Assembly (NCBI GenBank): GCA_027391075.1
Contig: DAHYHI010000102.1
Span: 62,001 to 126,000 of the forward strand
Length of the DNA stretch: 64,000 bases
Source of the DNA: JAJZAM01 sp027391075
GTDB taxonomy: Bacteria > Actinomycetota > Acidimicrobiia > Acidimicrobiales > Palsa-688
Direction: 5' to 3'
Made by a program: the position numbers and the translations under genes. Position 1 is the first letter of the stretch; every line of letters begins with the position of its first letter. Positions 8,675 through 17,034 of the stretch are shown piece after piece. The notes beneath the pieces are model-generated. The model ran no database searches. It had not been told where the DNA came from and saw only the letters and a program-made list of their open reading frames with translations.

Positions 8675-8680
8675 ATCATA
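8675..8680 (-). promoter_or_regulatory. -10 box TATGAT for the leader-leuB operon
   Basis: TATGAT differs from TATAAT at one base and lies 7 bases before the leader-peptide ATG at 8667. No clear -35 hexamer is present at 17-18 bp. Confidence 0.5.
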
Positions 8681-8693
8681 CCCTATCCACATG

Positions 8694-8699
8694 TAGCCT
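8694..8699 (+). promoter_or_regulatory. Putative -10 box (TAGCCT) for greA
   Basis: TAGCCT lies 8 bases before the greA ATG and is back to back with the leftward leader promoter. This implies a leaderless greA transcript. Confidence 0.38.
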
Positions 8700-8707
8700 G
8701 GGGTGAT

Positions 8708-9184
8708 ATGACCGCCTCCACCCGCCTTACAAAGGAGACCTTCGAACGACTAAAAGAGGAGCTCGAAGATCTAAAGACGAGAGGGCGGATCGAGATAGCC
8801 AAAGCTATCGAAGCGGCACGCGCCCTTGGCGATCTGTCGGAGAACGGCGACTACCACGCCGCCAAGGACGCCCAAGGCAAGATGGAGGCACGGATACGTC
8901 AGCTGGAGGCAACCTTGGAGGGCGCCGAGATCGTGACCACCGGCGCGGGATCGGGCGGTGCCGTTGAGGTAGGGGTCGTTGTCGCGTTACGCTACGACGG
9001 CGACGACACTGAGGAACGCTACCTCGTTGGCTCCATCGAAGAACGCCGCGACGGCGTAACCGTGGTCTCCCCGCAATCAGCTCTCGGCCAGGCGCTTGTC
9101 GGCAGGAAACGGGGCGACAAGGTCAGCTACGAAACTCCCACCGGTGCGCAGCTCGTAGTCGAGATCGTGTCGATCGGAGCTTGA
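8708..9184 (+). CDS. greA: Transcription elongation factor GreA
   Basis: Binds the RNA polymerase secondary channel and stimulates cleavage of backtracked transcripts. The 158-residue length is typical. The N-terminal coiled coil (residues about 5-75) contains LTKETFERLKEELEDL and the tip region ALGDLSENGDYHAAKDAQ with the acidic Asp/Glu pair required for cleavage. The C-terminal FKBP-like domain follows, with VSPQSALGQALVGRKRGD typical of Gre factors. It is divergent from the branched-chain amino acid operon and shares its intergenic region; a TAGCCT box directly upstream suggests leaderless translation. Confidence 0.96.
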   Translation: MTASTRLTKETFERLKEELEDLKTRGRIEIAKAIEAARALGDLSENGDYHAAKDAQGKMEARIRQLEATLEGAEIVTTGAGSGGAVEVGVVVALRYDGDDTEERYLVGSIEERRDGVTVVSPQSALGQALVGRKRGDKVSYETPTGAQLVVEIVSIGA

Positions 9185-9212
9185 CACCGCCAGCTTCTCC
9201 TGGCAGGCCTAG

Positions 9213-11024
9213 TTGATCGTCGAAGCCTCGAAGGTTCCCCTCCCCCGGCGGGCGTGGCTGGCCGACGGAACCGCCGGAGCGACTGTAGCACCCGACGGGA
9301 CGGTTGACTGGTACCAGATCGACGCTCCCGGAGGTCCCGCTCTTCTGTGGCGACTCTACGACGCTGAAGGGCCCGCCCTGAGGGTTGGGGTCCGCCGTCA
9401 TACCCCGACACCCACCGATAGCAGCACTGTGCTCTCATATGTCGGTGACTCGAACGTCTCGCGATTGCTGCAGCGCGGTGAATCGGGCCGCTGCCTAGAA
9501 CTCTGCGACTTCCTAACGTGGCCGAGCGACAGCCGCGCGCGGCCGAAGGGACTTCAGCGTCATGTCCGCGTCCTGGCGGGTCCGTTAGACGTCGAGGTGG
9601 AGTTGGTCACCGCCGGGCGCAGCCGTGTAAGCGCAGTGCGGGGTGGCCTGCAAGCCGGTCAGCTCAGCATACGTCTCGGGGGACGTCTCGCCGGCGGAGT
9701 CTTCCAGGGCGACTCCTACGGCAGGAACTCGCAGCGCTGGCTCCTATCGATCACGTTGGAGACTGGCGACGTCGCCACGGTGACCGTCGGAGCCGGGCCG
9801 CATCCTGTTATATCCGATGTTACCGCCGACCTCGACTTCACAATCGCTAACTGGCAAAGGTGGGCGGGTAACGTCCGCTACGAGGGCCCCTACCGTGACG
9901 CCGTCGTTCGGTCGGCCCTGACCGTTCGATCTCTTACCGGTCCCCTTGGGGCTCCGGGCGGTGCGGGAACCACGTCCCTTCCCCGCAGGTTGGGCGGGGA
10001 AGGCTCGGAGGATCTCCGCTGGGTTCGGATGCGTGACGTCGCTAAGACCTCAGCGGCTTTCGCTGCGCTCGGACTGGTCGACGAAGCTCTGGCGGCCGAA
10101 ACATGGCTGAGGACCACGGTCCCACAAGCGTCCCGACCGTGGCCTGCCTTCTACGGAAAGGACGGCCAGCCGGCACCCGAAGCGGTGGAGTTGCCATGGG
10201 CGGGATGGCGGAGACACCAGCCGGTGCTTTTCGGCAAGCCGGCAGCCAGAGCCGACGCCGAGACGCTCGCCGAGGTGATCGGCACCATCGGCGTCTCCTT
10301 CGCTCACTCCGACATGGCGGTAGGCGACCAGGGGCCTCTCAGCGCCGCATGGGGCGACATCGCAATGGCAGTCGACGCCCTGTGCGACTCGTGGAGCTCG
10401 CCCACTCCGGGACGCTGGCCGGCTTCGAACGCAGACTACGCCTACAGCTCAGAGATCCTCGGCGCGTGGGATGCTCTGACCGCTGCGGCTGCCCGCTCGA
10501 GGCGCATGAACCCTCTCGACACGCAAGCGGCCGGCTGGCAATCCGAGTCGAGGAGAGTCGCCGAGCACCTCGACATGCTCGCCGGTCTTGGCCGGGGAGC
10601 TCTAGGCGCTTACAAAGGCAACGACGTCCCCGACGCCTCGCTGCTACAGATAGCCTGGAGGGGTCCATGGCCGTCCGATCACCCGGTCGTGACGTCGACT
10701 GTCGACCGAGCCATCGCAGCTTTGAGCGCCGGCCCGTTCGTGTTCCGGGAGTTGCAAGACGCGCCCGGCTCCGCGGCCCCACCCGATAACCCCGACTTGG
10801 AGGCGACGTTCATGGCCGTCAGAGCCTTGGCGGCCCTTCAACGCTGGGACGCTGCTCACGAAAGGATGGAAGCCGCAGCCGGGGTTATCGCCCGCAGCGG
10901 GCCTGGTGTCGTTGCCGAAACCTTTGACCCCACCTCGGAGTCGACTCTGGGCAACCTTGCGTGCACGTCGGTGGCTTTGGCCGCCATCGACGCTGCTCTG
11001 GCGCTGGAAAGAGGTCCACGCTGA
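9213..11024 (+). CDS. Divergent GH15 (glucoamylase/trehalase-like) family protein
   Basis: The 603-residue protein has the two-part architecture of GH15 enzymes: an N-terminal beta-sandwich (APDGTVDWYQID, then a GDSNVSRLLQ segment) and a C-terminal alpha/alpha barrel starting about residue 265 with EDLRWVRMRDVAKTSAAFAALG, equivalent to the WLRDA motif of GH15. The segment where GH15 enzymes carry their general acid (usually within IWExRG) reads GDQGPLSAAWGDIAMAVDAL, and I cannot identify the glutamate, so activity is doubtful. The start is TTG at 9213 with AGG 5-7 bases upstream. It lies 28 bases after greA. No signal peptide is seen. Confidence 0.72.
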   Translation: MIVEASKVPLPRRAWLADGTAGATVAPDGTVDWYQIDAPGGPALLWRLYDAEGPALRVGVRRHTPTPTDSSTVLSYVGDSNVSRLLQRGESGRCLELCDFLTWPSDSRARPKGLQRHVRVLAGPLDVEVELVTAGRSRVSAVRGGLQAGQLSIRLGGRLAGGVFQGDSYGRNSQRWLLSITLETGDVATVTVGAGPHPVISDVTADLDFTIANWQRWAGNVRYEGPYRDAVVRSALTVRSLTGPLGAPGGAGTTSLPRRLGGEGSEDLRWVRMRDVAKTSAAFAALGLVDEALAAETWLRTTVPQASRPWPAFYGKDGQPAPEAVELPWAGWRRHQPVLFGKPAARADAETLAEVIGTIGVSFAHSDMAVGDQGPLSAAWGDIAMAVDALCDSWSSPTPGRWPASNADYAYSSEILGAWDALTAAAARSRRMNPLDTQAAGWQSESRRVAEHLDMLAGLGRGALGAYKGNDVPDASLLQIAWRGPWPSDHPVVTSTVDRAIAALSAGPFVFRELQDAPGSAAPPDNPDLEATFMAVRALAALQRWDAAHERMEAAAGVIARSGPGVVAETFDPTSESTLGNLACTSVALAAIDAALALERGPR

Positions 11025-11047
11025 TCAGCCTGGACGCTGGCATCGGG

Positions 11048-11053
11048 TAAGTT
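11048..11053 (+). promoter_or_regulatory. Putative -10 box (TAAGTT) for the ABC exporter genes
   Basis: TAAGTT lies 6 bases before the GTG at 11060, the same spacing seen at other first genes in this window. Confidence 0.35.
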
Positions 11054-11059
11054 AGCCAG

Positions 11060-12088
11060 GTGAGCGATGCGGCGATAGTCGTCGAAGGTCTCGGCAAGAC
11101 CTTCGGTTCCGTGGTGGCGCTTCGCGCAGTAGACCTGCAAGTTCCCAGAGGCAGCGTCCTTGGCCTCCTAGGCCCGAACGGAGCTGGAAAGACCACAGCA
11201 GTTCGGATCATGACCACCTTGTTACGCCCCGACACGGGACGCGTGCTCATCGAAGGCCGGGACGTGGTCCGTGAGCCTGACGCCGTCCGGCGGGTTATAG
11301 GCCTCGCAGGCCAGTCCGCTGCGATCAAGGATGAGCTCACTGGGCGTGAGAACCTGGTCTTCACGGGGCGCCTCTACCACCTGCCGAAGGCTCGCTGCCG
11401 GGATCGGGCGAGCGAACTGTTGGAACGCTTCGACCTAGCCGACGCCGCCGACCGCCAGGCGCGGACCTACTCCGGAGGAATGCAACGCCGCCTGGACCTC
11501 GCCGCGAGTCTCGTCGCCGAGCCGCCCGTCCTCTTCCTCGACGAGCCAACCACCGGACTAGACCCTCGAAGCCGGATAGGCATGTGGTCGGTAATCCGCG
11601 ACCTGGTCTCGGGCGGAACGACGTTGCTGCTGACCACCCAGTACTTGGAGGAGGCGGACGAGTTGGCAGACCAGATAGCCGTGATCGACCATGGGACGGT
11701 GATCGCCTCGGGAACCTCGGACTCGCTGAAAGACCAGGTAGGAGGCGACGTAATCGAGTTCGACGTACCGGACCGGGAGGCTATCGGACGTGCCTCTCAG
11801 GCCGTGGAAGCCCTCTCCGACGTACCTCCCGTGATCGACGCGGAGAGCTCGCACGTGACTGTCCGCATAGGTCGCCGTGGCTCCCAGGCGCTCATAGACG
11901 CCGTCCGCCTGATCGACCAAGCGGGCGTCGAAGTGTCCGGGCTGGCCATTCACAGGCCTTCCCTCGACGACGTGTTCCTGAGCCTGACGGGACATGCAGC
12001 CTCCCCGACGCTCGAAGACACGACCGCTGCAAGACGCGCACGTCGCGGCCGTCGACACGCAAACACCGCAGAGGAGCAGTCGAAGTGA
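11060..12088 (+). CDS. DrrA-type ABC transporter ATP-binding protein
   Basis: Nucleotide-binding subunit of a two-gene exporter. Walker A is GPNGAGKTT (about residue 38), the signature is YSGGMQRRLDLA, Walker B LFLDEPTTGLD, followed by the H-loop equivalent TTQYLEEAD, where Gln replaces the usual His-containing pattern as in other daunorubicin-resistance (DrrA) ATPases. A C-terminal DrrA-type extension (about residues 230-320, ending with SLDDVFLSLTG) is present, then a basic tail. The GTG start lies 6 bases after TAAGTT. The stop overlaps the permease start in a GTGA junction. The exported substrate is not predictable. Confidence 0.92.
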   Translation: MSDAAIVVEGLGKTFGSVVALRAVDLQVPRGSVLGLLGPNGAGKTTAVRIMTTLLRPDTGRVLIEGRDVVREPDAVRRVIGLAGQSAAIKDELTGRENLVFTGRLYHLPKARCRDRASELLERFDLADAADRQARTYSGGMQRRLDLAASLVAEPPVLFLDEPTTGLDPRSRIGMWSVIRDLVSGGTTLLLTTQYLEEADELADQIAVIDHGTVIASGTSDSLKDQVGGDVIEFDVPDREAIGRASQAVEALSDVPPVIDAESSHVTVRIGRRGSQALIDAVRLIDQAGVEVSGLAIHRPSLDDVFLSLTGHAASPTLEDTTAARRARRGRRHANTAEEQSK

Positions 12089-12924
12089 CCGCCAACACGG
12101 CGGCGTCGGGCTTAGCCAGCCGGTCGAACCCGTTCGGCCAGACTGGCGACGGGCCTTTGCGAAAACTCAGCTGGGCCGTGATCGACTCGGGGACGATCAT
12201 GCATCAGAACCTTCTCCGATGGGCGAGGACGCCGGCCTACATCGTCTTCACAGTGATCCAGCCGATGATGTTCATGCTGCTTTTCCGCTACGTGTTCGGC
12301 GGGGCCATCCACGTTTCCGTGAAAGGTGGATATGTCAACTACCTTATGCCTGGGATCATCGGCCAGACCTGCGGGTTCACGAGTTTCTCCACTGCGATAT
12401 CGCTAGCACAGGAACTGCAAAAAGGCTCTATAGACAGGCTCCGGTCCATGCCGATGGCACGTTCGGCTGTCCTTGTAGGCCGCCTCGGGGCGGACTTGCT
12501 ACGCCTCGCCCTCACGATCGGTGTTTTGATCGGCACCGGCTATCTCGTCGGGTTCCGCTTCGACAACGGCGTCGGCCCGGCTATAGGGATGTTCGTCTTC
12601 GCGTTGCTCATCGGCCTTGCCGTCGCATGCGTGTCGGCATTCACCGGCCTAGCGATCCGCGACGAAGAATCGGTTCAAGCGTTCGGTCTGATATGGGTTT
12701 TTCCCCTGACCTTTGTCAGTTCAGCGTTCGTACCGATCCAAAGTATGCCGGGCTGGCTGCAGGCTTTCGCTCGGAACCAACCTTTCACGATCTTCATCGA
12801 CGAGCTTCGATCGCTCGCCGTTGGAGGCCCACTGCTGTCTGGGGCGTGGCAGAGCCTCGCCTGGATAGTAGGGATATTCGCGGTGTTCGGGTGGCTCGCC
12901 GCCCGGGCCTACCGAAGGGTCTGA
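12085..12924 (+). CDS. DrrB-type ABC transporter permease
   Basis: Integral-membrane subunit, 279 residues from a GTG that overlaps the ATPase stop codon. An ABC-2 membrane domain with six predicted helices is visible: IVFTVIQPMMFMLLFRYVF, MPGIIGQTCGFTSF, a DRLRSMPMARSAVLVGR coupling-helix region characteristic of ABC-2 exporters, then LRLALTIGVLIG, FALLIGLAVACV, FPLTFVSSAFVP and a last helix ending in ARAYRRV. With the upstream ATPase it would form a heterotetrameric exporter for drugs or lipids. Confidence 0.92.
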   Translation: MTANTAASGLASRSNPFGQTGDGPLRKLSWAVIDSGTIMHQNLLRWARTPAYIVFTVIQPMMFMLLFRYVFGGAIHVSVKGGYVNYLMPGIIGQTCGFTSFSTAISLAQELQKGSIDRLRSMPMARSAVLVGRLGADLLRLALTIGVLIGTGYLVGFRFDNGVGPAIGMFVFALLIGLAVACVSAFTGLAIRDEESVQAFGLIWVFPLTFVSSAFVPIQSMPGWLQAFARNQPFTIFIDELRSLAVGGPLLSGAWQSLAWIVGIFAVFGWLAARAYRRV

Positions 12925-12979
12925 AGCCTCCCGGACGCTCCGAGCCCCGGGAACCGTCGCCGGTGATCGCCGCAGGCTC

Positions 12980-14521
12980 CTACCAGCCCGCGACCAGCTC
13001 GATTAGCGTCCTCGTCCCCCATCCGGTAGCTCCCCGGCAGATCCACTGGTCCTCGGAATCCGACCACGCTGGGCCGGCTATGTCAAGGTGGGCCCACGCA
13101 GACCCGGCGGCGAACTCGCCGAGGAACAAACCGGCCATGATCGCCGAAGCAGCGGGGCCCGACGCGACGTTCTTCAGGTCGGCGACGTCGGACTCTAGAT
13201 GTTTGCGGTAGCCCGGGTGAAGCGGCAGCTCCCAGCACGGCTCCCCCGCTGCCTTTCCCGCAGCGACGAGGCGCTCGACGAGCTGAGGGTCGGTGCCCAT
13301 GACAGCTGCGATGCGATCTCCGAGAGCGACCCTTTGACCACCGGTCAAAGTCGCGACGTCGACGACAGCGTCGGGGTTCTCCTCCACGGCCAAGGCGAGA
13401 GCGTCCGCAAGTACAAGTCTGCCCTCGGCATCGGTGTTGAGGACTTCTACGGTCTTCGAGTTGCGTGTGGTGATGACGTCACCTGGGTGTATCGCCGTTC
13501 CGCTAGGCATGTTCTCGGTAGCGGCGACCCAGGCGACCACCTCAGCAGCCACCTGAAGTTTCGCCAGTGCAACCGTCGCGCAGATCACTGCCGCTGCGCC
13601 ACCCATGTCGTCCTTCATCGTCATCATCGATGCTGCCGGCTTGAGGGAGAGGCCGCCAGAGTCGAAGGTGATACCCTTACCCACGAGGTGTATCCGCGGG
13701 AAAGCCGCCCGCCTCCGCCTCGTTGTGACCCGGCCAGGTGGCCTAGCCGTGTAATCCGGGGTATACGCCATGCGGATGAGGCGGGGTGGTTCGGTGGCCC
13801 CGCCAGCCACACCTCTCAAGCCTCCCAGCCGCTCGCGGGCGATCCGCCTCTCGTCCCACACGTCCACCCGCAGCCCTGCCGCCTCGCCGTCGGAGACCGC
13901 CACGCTCGCTAGTTCACGCGGCGTCAGCTCGTTCGCCGGCGAGTTGACCAGATCCCGGGCCCTCCAGGCGGCCTCTACAGATGTCTGAGCTCGGCGCAGT
14001 GCCTCCTGTGCCCCAGCTGCTGAGCTCACGACGCTCAGTCGTTCCGCTCTGGTACCAGCCCGCTTCGCGGGAGGAGCCCCGGCGTACAGGTAACTGGCCA
14101 AGCCGAAGCCTTCCACCGTCGCCTTGACAGCTTGGGCGTCGGTGATCCCGCCTGACGTCGCAGCCGCCGACGGGAGCGTGGTCGCCACGTGCCCAGCGTT
14201 ACCCGCGTTGCGGGCGAGCGCAGCGGCTGCGCACCGCAGGTCGTCGGCTGCGATCGATCCCTTCGTGCCGACCCCGAGTGCAACGACGACAGACCCGCCG
14301 TCCGCCGGGAAAGCCTGTGCTTGGCCTGGGCGTCCCTCGAATCGGCGCTGAGAAAGGAACACGGGGTCTAAGAGCACGCCCGCGCCTTCCGGGGCTGTGA
14401 GGTCGCTGAAGACGGGAACACCGATCACCTCGACACGCCGCGCCAATCGCCGCGAAAGGACCGCAACTGGAACCTGAGGGTGCAGCGCCGTTTCCCGCTT
14501 CGCGGACATGCGAGCGCTCAT
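12980..14521 (-). CDS. pepA: Cytosol (leucyl) aminopeptidase, M17 family
   Basis: Dinuclear metal aminopeptidase releasing N-terminal residues from peptides. The 513-residue protein has an N-terminal domain to about residue 190 and the catalytic domain with the metal ligands in GKGITFDSGGLSLKP and MKDDMGG, and the hallmark NTDAEGRLVLADAL. All core ligands look intact, so it should be active, normally as a hexamer. Its ATG overlaps the stop codon of the upstream adenosyltransferase gene (ATGA), so the two are coupled. It is convergent with the ABC permease gene. Confidence 0.95.
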   Translation of the reverse strand: MSARMSAKRETALHPQVPVAVLSRRLARRVEVIGVPVFSDLTAPEGAGVLLDPVFLSQRRFEGRPGQAQAFPADGGSVVVALGVGTKGSIAADDLRCAAAALARNAGNAGHVATTLPSAAATSGGITDAQAVKATVEGFGLASYLYAGAPPAKRAGTRAERLSVVSSAAGAQEALRRAQTSVEAAWRARDLVNSPANELTPRELASVAVSDGEAAGLRVDVWDERRIARERLGGLRGVAGGATEPPRLIRMAYTPDYTARPPGRVTTRRRRAAFPRIHLVGKGITFDSGGLSLKPAASMMTMKDDMGGAAAVICATVALAKLQVAAEVVAWVAATENMPSGTAIHPGDVITTRNSKTVEVLNTDAEGRLVLADALALAVEENPDAVVDVATLTGGQRVALGDRIAAVMGTDPQLVERLVAAGKAAGEPCWELPLHPGYRKHLESDVADLKNVASGPAASAIMAGLFLGEFAAGSAWAHLDIAGPAWSDSEDQWICRGATGWGTRTLIELVAGW

Positions 14522-15105
14522 CGGGTGGACGGCGATTGGCGGCTGAGGAGAGTATCGCCCTGTTCCTGCCAGCGTGCCAGAGTCCAGATCAGGTCCGACA
14601 GGCGGTTCAGGTAGGTCGTGACACGACTAGGCCCGGTCCCACTGGCCGAACCTTCACCGGCGTCGCCCGTCGCCATAGCAGCTATAACAGCTCTCTCGGC
14701 ACGCCTACAGACCGTCCGGGCTAGGTCCAGACCGGAGGAAACCCTGTTCGCTCCGGGTACCACGAAGTCTTTCAGCGCTTCGAAGCGCGGCGTCACCTCG
14801 TCGATGAGCTCCTCTAGAGCGCCGACCATCTCCTCGCTGACCAGGGTCGTACCGGCTACCAGCTTGTGACGGTTCTCATTCGCTGTAGCCATCTCAGCCA
14901 TCGCTACGTACAGGTCCCTTTCGATACCGACGAGTATCGAGTCCAGCTCTGATCCCGGCTCTGTCTCAGCTCGGACGCAACCCAGGGCGGCCTGCGTCTC
15001 GTCGATCGCCCCATTAGCTTCGATCCTAAGGGACGTCTTGGCGACCCTACCGCCGAATAGCAGCCCGGTAGTCCCGTCGTCGCCGGTCTTGGTGTATATC
15101 TTCAT
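14518..15105 (-). CDS. Cob(I)yrinic acid a,c-diamide adenosyltransferase, PduO type
   Basis: Transfers the 5'-deoxyadenosyl group of ATP to Co(I) corrinoid, giving adenosylcobalamin. The 195-residue protein opens with the PduO signature KIYTKTGDDGTTGLLFGG, followed by EANGAIDETQAALG, and carries VCRRAERAV in the last third (the conserved Arg/Glu catalytic region). It is coupled to pepA. A cobalamin-dependent methionine synthase is encoded 4 kb away, which fits B12 use by this organism, although MetH uses methylcobalamin rather than the adenosyl form. Confidence 0.94.
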   Translation of the reverse strand: MKIYTKTGDDGTTGLLFGGRVAKTSLRIEANGAIDETQAALGCVRAETEPGSELDSILVGIERDLYVAMAEMATANENRHKLVAGTTLVSEEMVGALEELIDEVTPRFEALKDFVVPGANRVSSGLDLARTVCRRAERAVIAAMATGDAGEGSASGTGPSRVTTYLNRLSDLIWTLARWQEQGDTLLSRQSPSTR

Positions 15106-15114
15106 CGTGTTGTC

Positions 15115-16944
15115 CTATGGGAGAGGCGACGCCATCGGCGACGGCGGCGGTTGGGGGCCGGCTGAGGGAATCCCGAGGTCGTCTAGAGCATCTCCCAGTA
15201 TCGTCGAAAAAGCCGGCGCCGCACCCTGGGCTCCATAGTCAGGGGTATCGAACACGGTCACGACCACCGTTACAGCAGGGTTCTGCGCCGGAGCGAAGCC
15301 AGCAAACGTGGCGTCCGTCCGGTTCATCACGTATCCGTTAGGCCCTAGGAACTGGGCGGTTCCGGTCTTACCCGCCACCGCATACCCCGTTACAGCAGCG
15401 GACGTTCCGGTACCGGCTGACACCACCTGCTCGAAGATGGAGGCCATCTGAGAAGCTACTTTGGCCGAAACGACGCGCCTCGGCGCAGGGTGGGCAACCG
15501 GGCGTGTCGTGCCGTGAGGGCCTATAAGTGACGACACCAAAAAAGGTGCCTGGTATACGCCTTTGTCGGCGATGGCGGTGTACGCCGCGGCAAGCTGGAC
15601 GGTGGTCACGGCGATACCCTCTCCGTAAGACTCCGTAGCGAGGTCGACAGGCTTGATCGTAGCCTCAGGTTTCACGATCCCAGCCGCCTCCCCGGGGAAG
15701 TGCACCGCGGTAGGCTGCCCGAAACCGTAGTCGCCCAGATACCGGTAGTAGGTCGGCGCACCGAGGTCTTGGACTATCTCGGTCGCCCCGATGTTCGACG
15801 ACTGGGCGACTATGCCGGTGACGCTGAGCAACTCGGTACCGTGAGCTTCTGCGTCGTGGATGTAAACGCCATCCACCGGGTACGCTCCGGGAACTGTAAA
15901 AACCTGGTCAGGAGTGACGGTACCTGTCGCCAGCGCCGCCGAAACGGTCACCAACTTCATGACCGAACCCGGCTCGTAAGCTTGGGTGAACGCGTCCGGA
16001 CTGGGAGACTCTACCGGCTGTATTTCGCTGGTCGTCTGACCTGCGGGCAGGACCTGCCCTCCGGCGCCCACGGTCACGGGTATCGCCGGAGGCGGATTGC
16101 CAGTCGAGGACGTCGCCGGCCTCGTAAGGTCAGCGACCGCCAAAATGGCACCAGTGTGTACGTCCATCACGACTGCTGTCGCTCTTTGAGCATGACTCGC
16201 CACCAACGCCTGCGACAAAGCCTGCTCAGCCTGGTACTGCAAAGCCTCGTCGACGCTGAGGACGACGTCGTCGCCTGCCAGCGGAGGTTGATCGCGCAAC
16301 ACCCCGTTTGGCACGGCTTGGCCGCTGGGGTCTACCACTTCCTGGAGAGTGCCGGGATGGCCCTGAAGAACACCGTTGTAGTCGTACTCCAACCCCGACG
16401 ACCCGACTCCCGCCGCGTTGATCGCTCCGATAAGCGGCGCTGCGAGCTGTCCGGCCGGGTAGAAGCGCTCGGGAGCTTGAACGACGATGATACCGGCGAG
16501 TTTGAGCTTGGCGACTGCTGTGCCGGTGGCCGTCGGCAGGTTCGTTGCGAGAGATACGAACCCGGTGTGCTTGGATAGCTCTGCCTGTAATGCAGAGGCA
16601 GACTGGTGGAGCAGAGGGGCCAGTGCGGAAGCCTCGGCTGCCGGGTCGCTGATCTGGTAAGGGTCAGCCTCGACGGCCGGACGCATCTCGCTCATAGCAA
16701 GCGGCTGTCCGGTGCTGGACAGTATCGCCCCTCTCAACGCTGGCAGGGTGACCGTCGCAACGTCCTGGTTGTTCGCGAAGGTCTGGTAACGGTGGGCAGC
16801 GACGACGTCGACGTAGACGAGGCGGCCCGCTACGGCGACGATGGCGGCCGCGATGACAGCGAAGAAACCTACGAGGCGTCGCCTGCTGTGGGTCGCGCCA
16901 GGCCACCTGGCGGCGACTTTCCTTGGATCCGAAGGTGGTTTCAC
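15115..16944 (-). CDS. Class B penicillin-binding protein (FtsI-like transpeptidase)
   Basis: Membrane-anchored peptidoglycan DD-transpeptidase. Residues about 22-45 form one transmembrane anchor (LVGFFAVIAAAIVAVAG) after a basic cytoplasmic tail; the PBP dimerisation domain follows (about 60-210) and the transpeptidase domain from about 250. Active-site motifs are intact: SVMK with Ser327, SSN at 382-384 and KTGT at 526. The SxN motif and 609-residue length suit an FtsI/PBP3-type septal enzyme more than an elongation PBP2. It lies 9 bases upstream of the adenosyltransferase gene and 90 bases after a second class B PBP on the same strand. Confidence 0.92.
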   Translation of the reverse strand: MKPPSDPRKVAARWPGATHSRRRLVGFFAVIAAAIVAVAGRLVYVDVVAAHRYQTFANNQDVATVTLPALRGAILSSTGQPLAMSEMRPAVEADPYQISDPAAEASALAPLLHQSASALQAELSKHTGFVSLATNLPTATGTAVAKLKLAGIIVVQAPERFYPAGQLAAPLIGAINAAGVGSSGLEYDYNGVLQGHPGTLQEVVDPSGQAVPNGVLRDQPPLAGDDVVLSVDEALQYQAEQALSQALVASHAQRATAVVMDVHTGAILAVADLTRPATSSTGNPPPAIPVTVGAGGQVLPAGQTTSEIQPVESPSPDAFTQAYEPGSVMKLVTVSAALATGTVTPDQVFTVPGAYPVDGVYIHDAEAHGTELLSVTGIVAQSSNIGATEIVQDLGAPTYYRYLGDYGFGQPTAVHFPGEAAGIVKPEATIKPVDLATESYGEGIAVTTVQLAAAYTAIADKGVYQAPFLVSSLIGPHGTTRPVAHPAPRRVVSAKVASQMASIFEQVVSAGTGTSAAVTGYAVAGKTGTAQFLGPNGYVMNRTDATFAGFAPAQNPAVTVVVTVFDTPDYGAQGAAPAFSTILGDALDDLGIPSAGPQPPPSPMASPLP

Positions 16945-17034
16945 GGCGTCAGCAACTCTACGGGCCCGGCGGGCGCGCCTGGGGGATATCCGGCCGCGCC
17001 AGATAGGTACGCTCCGGGCCTCGCAACGGCGCTA

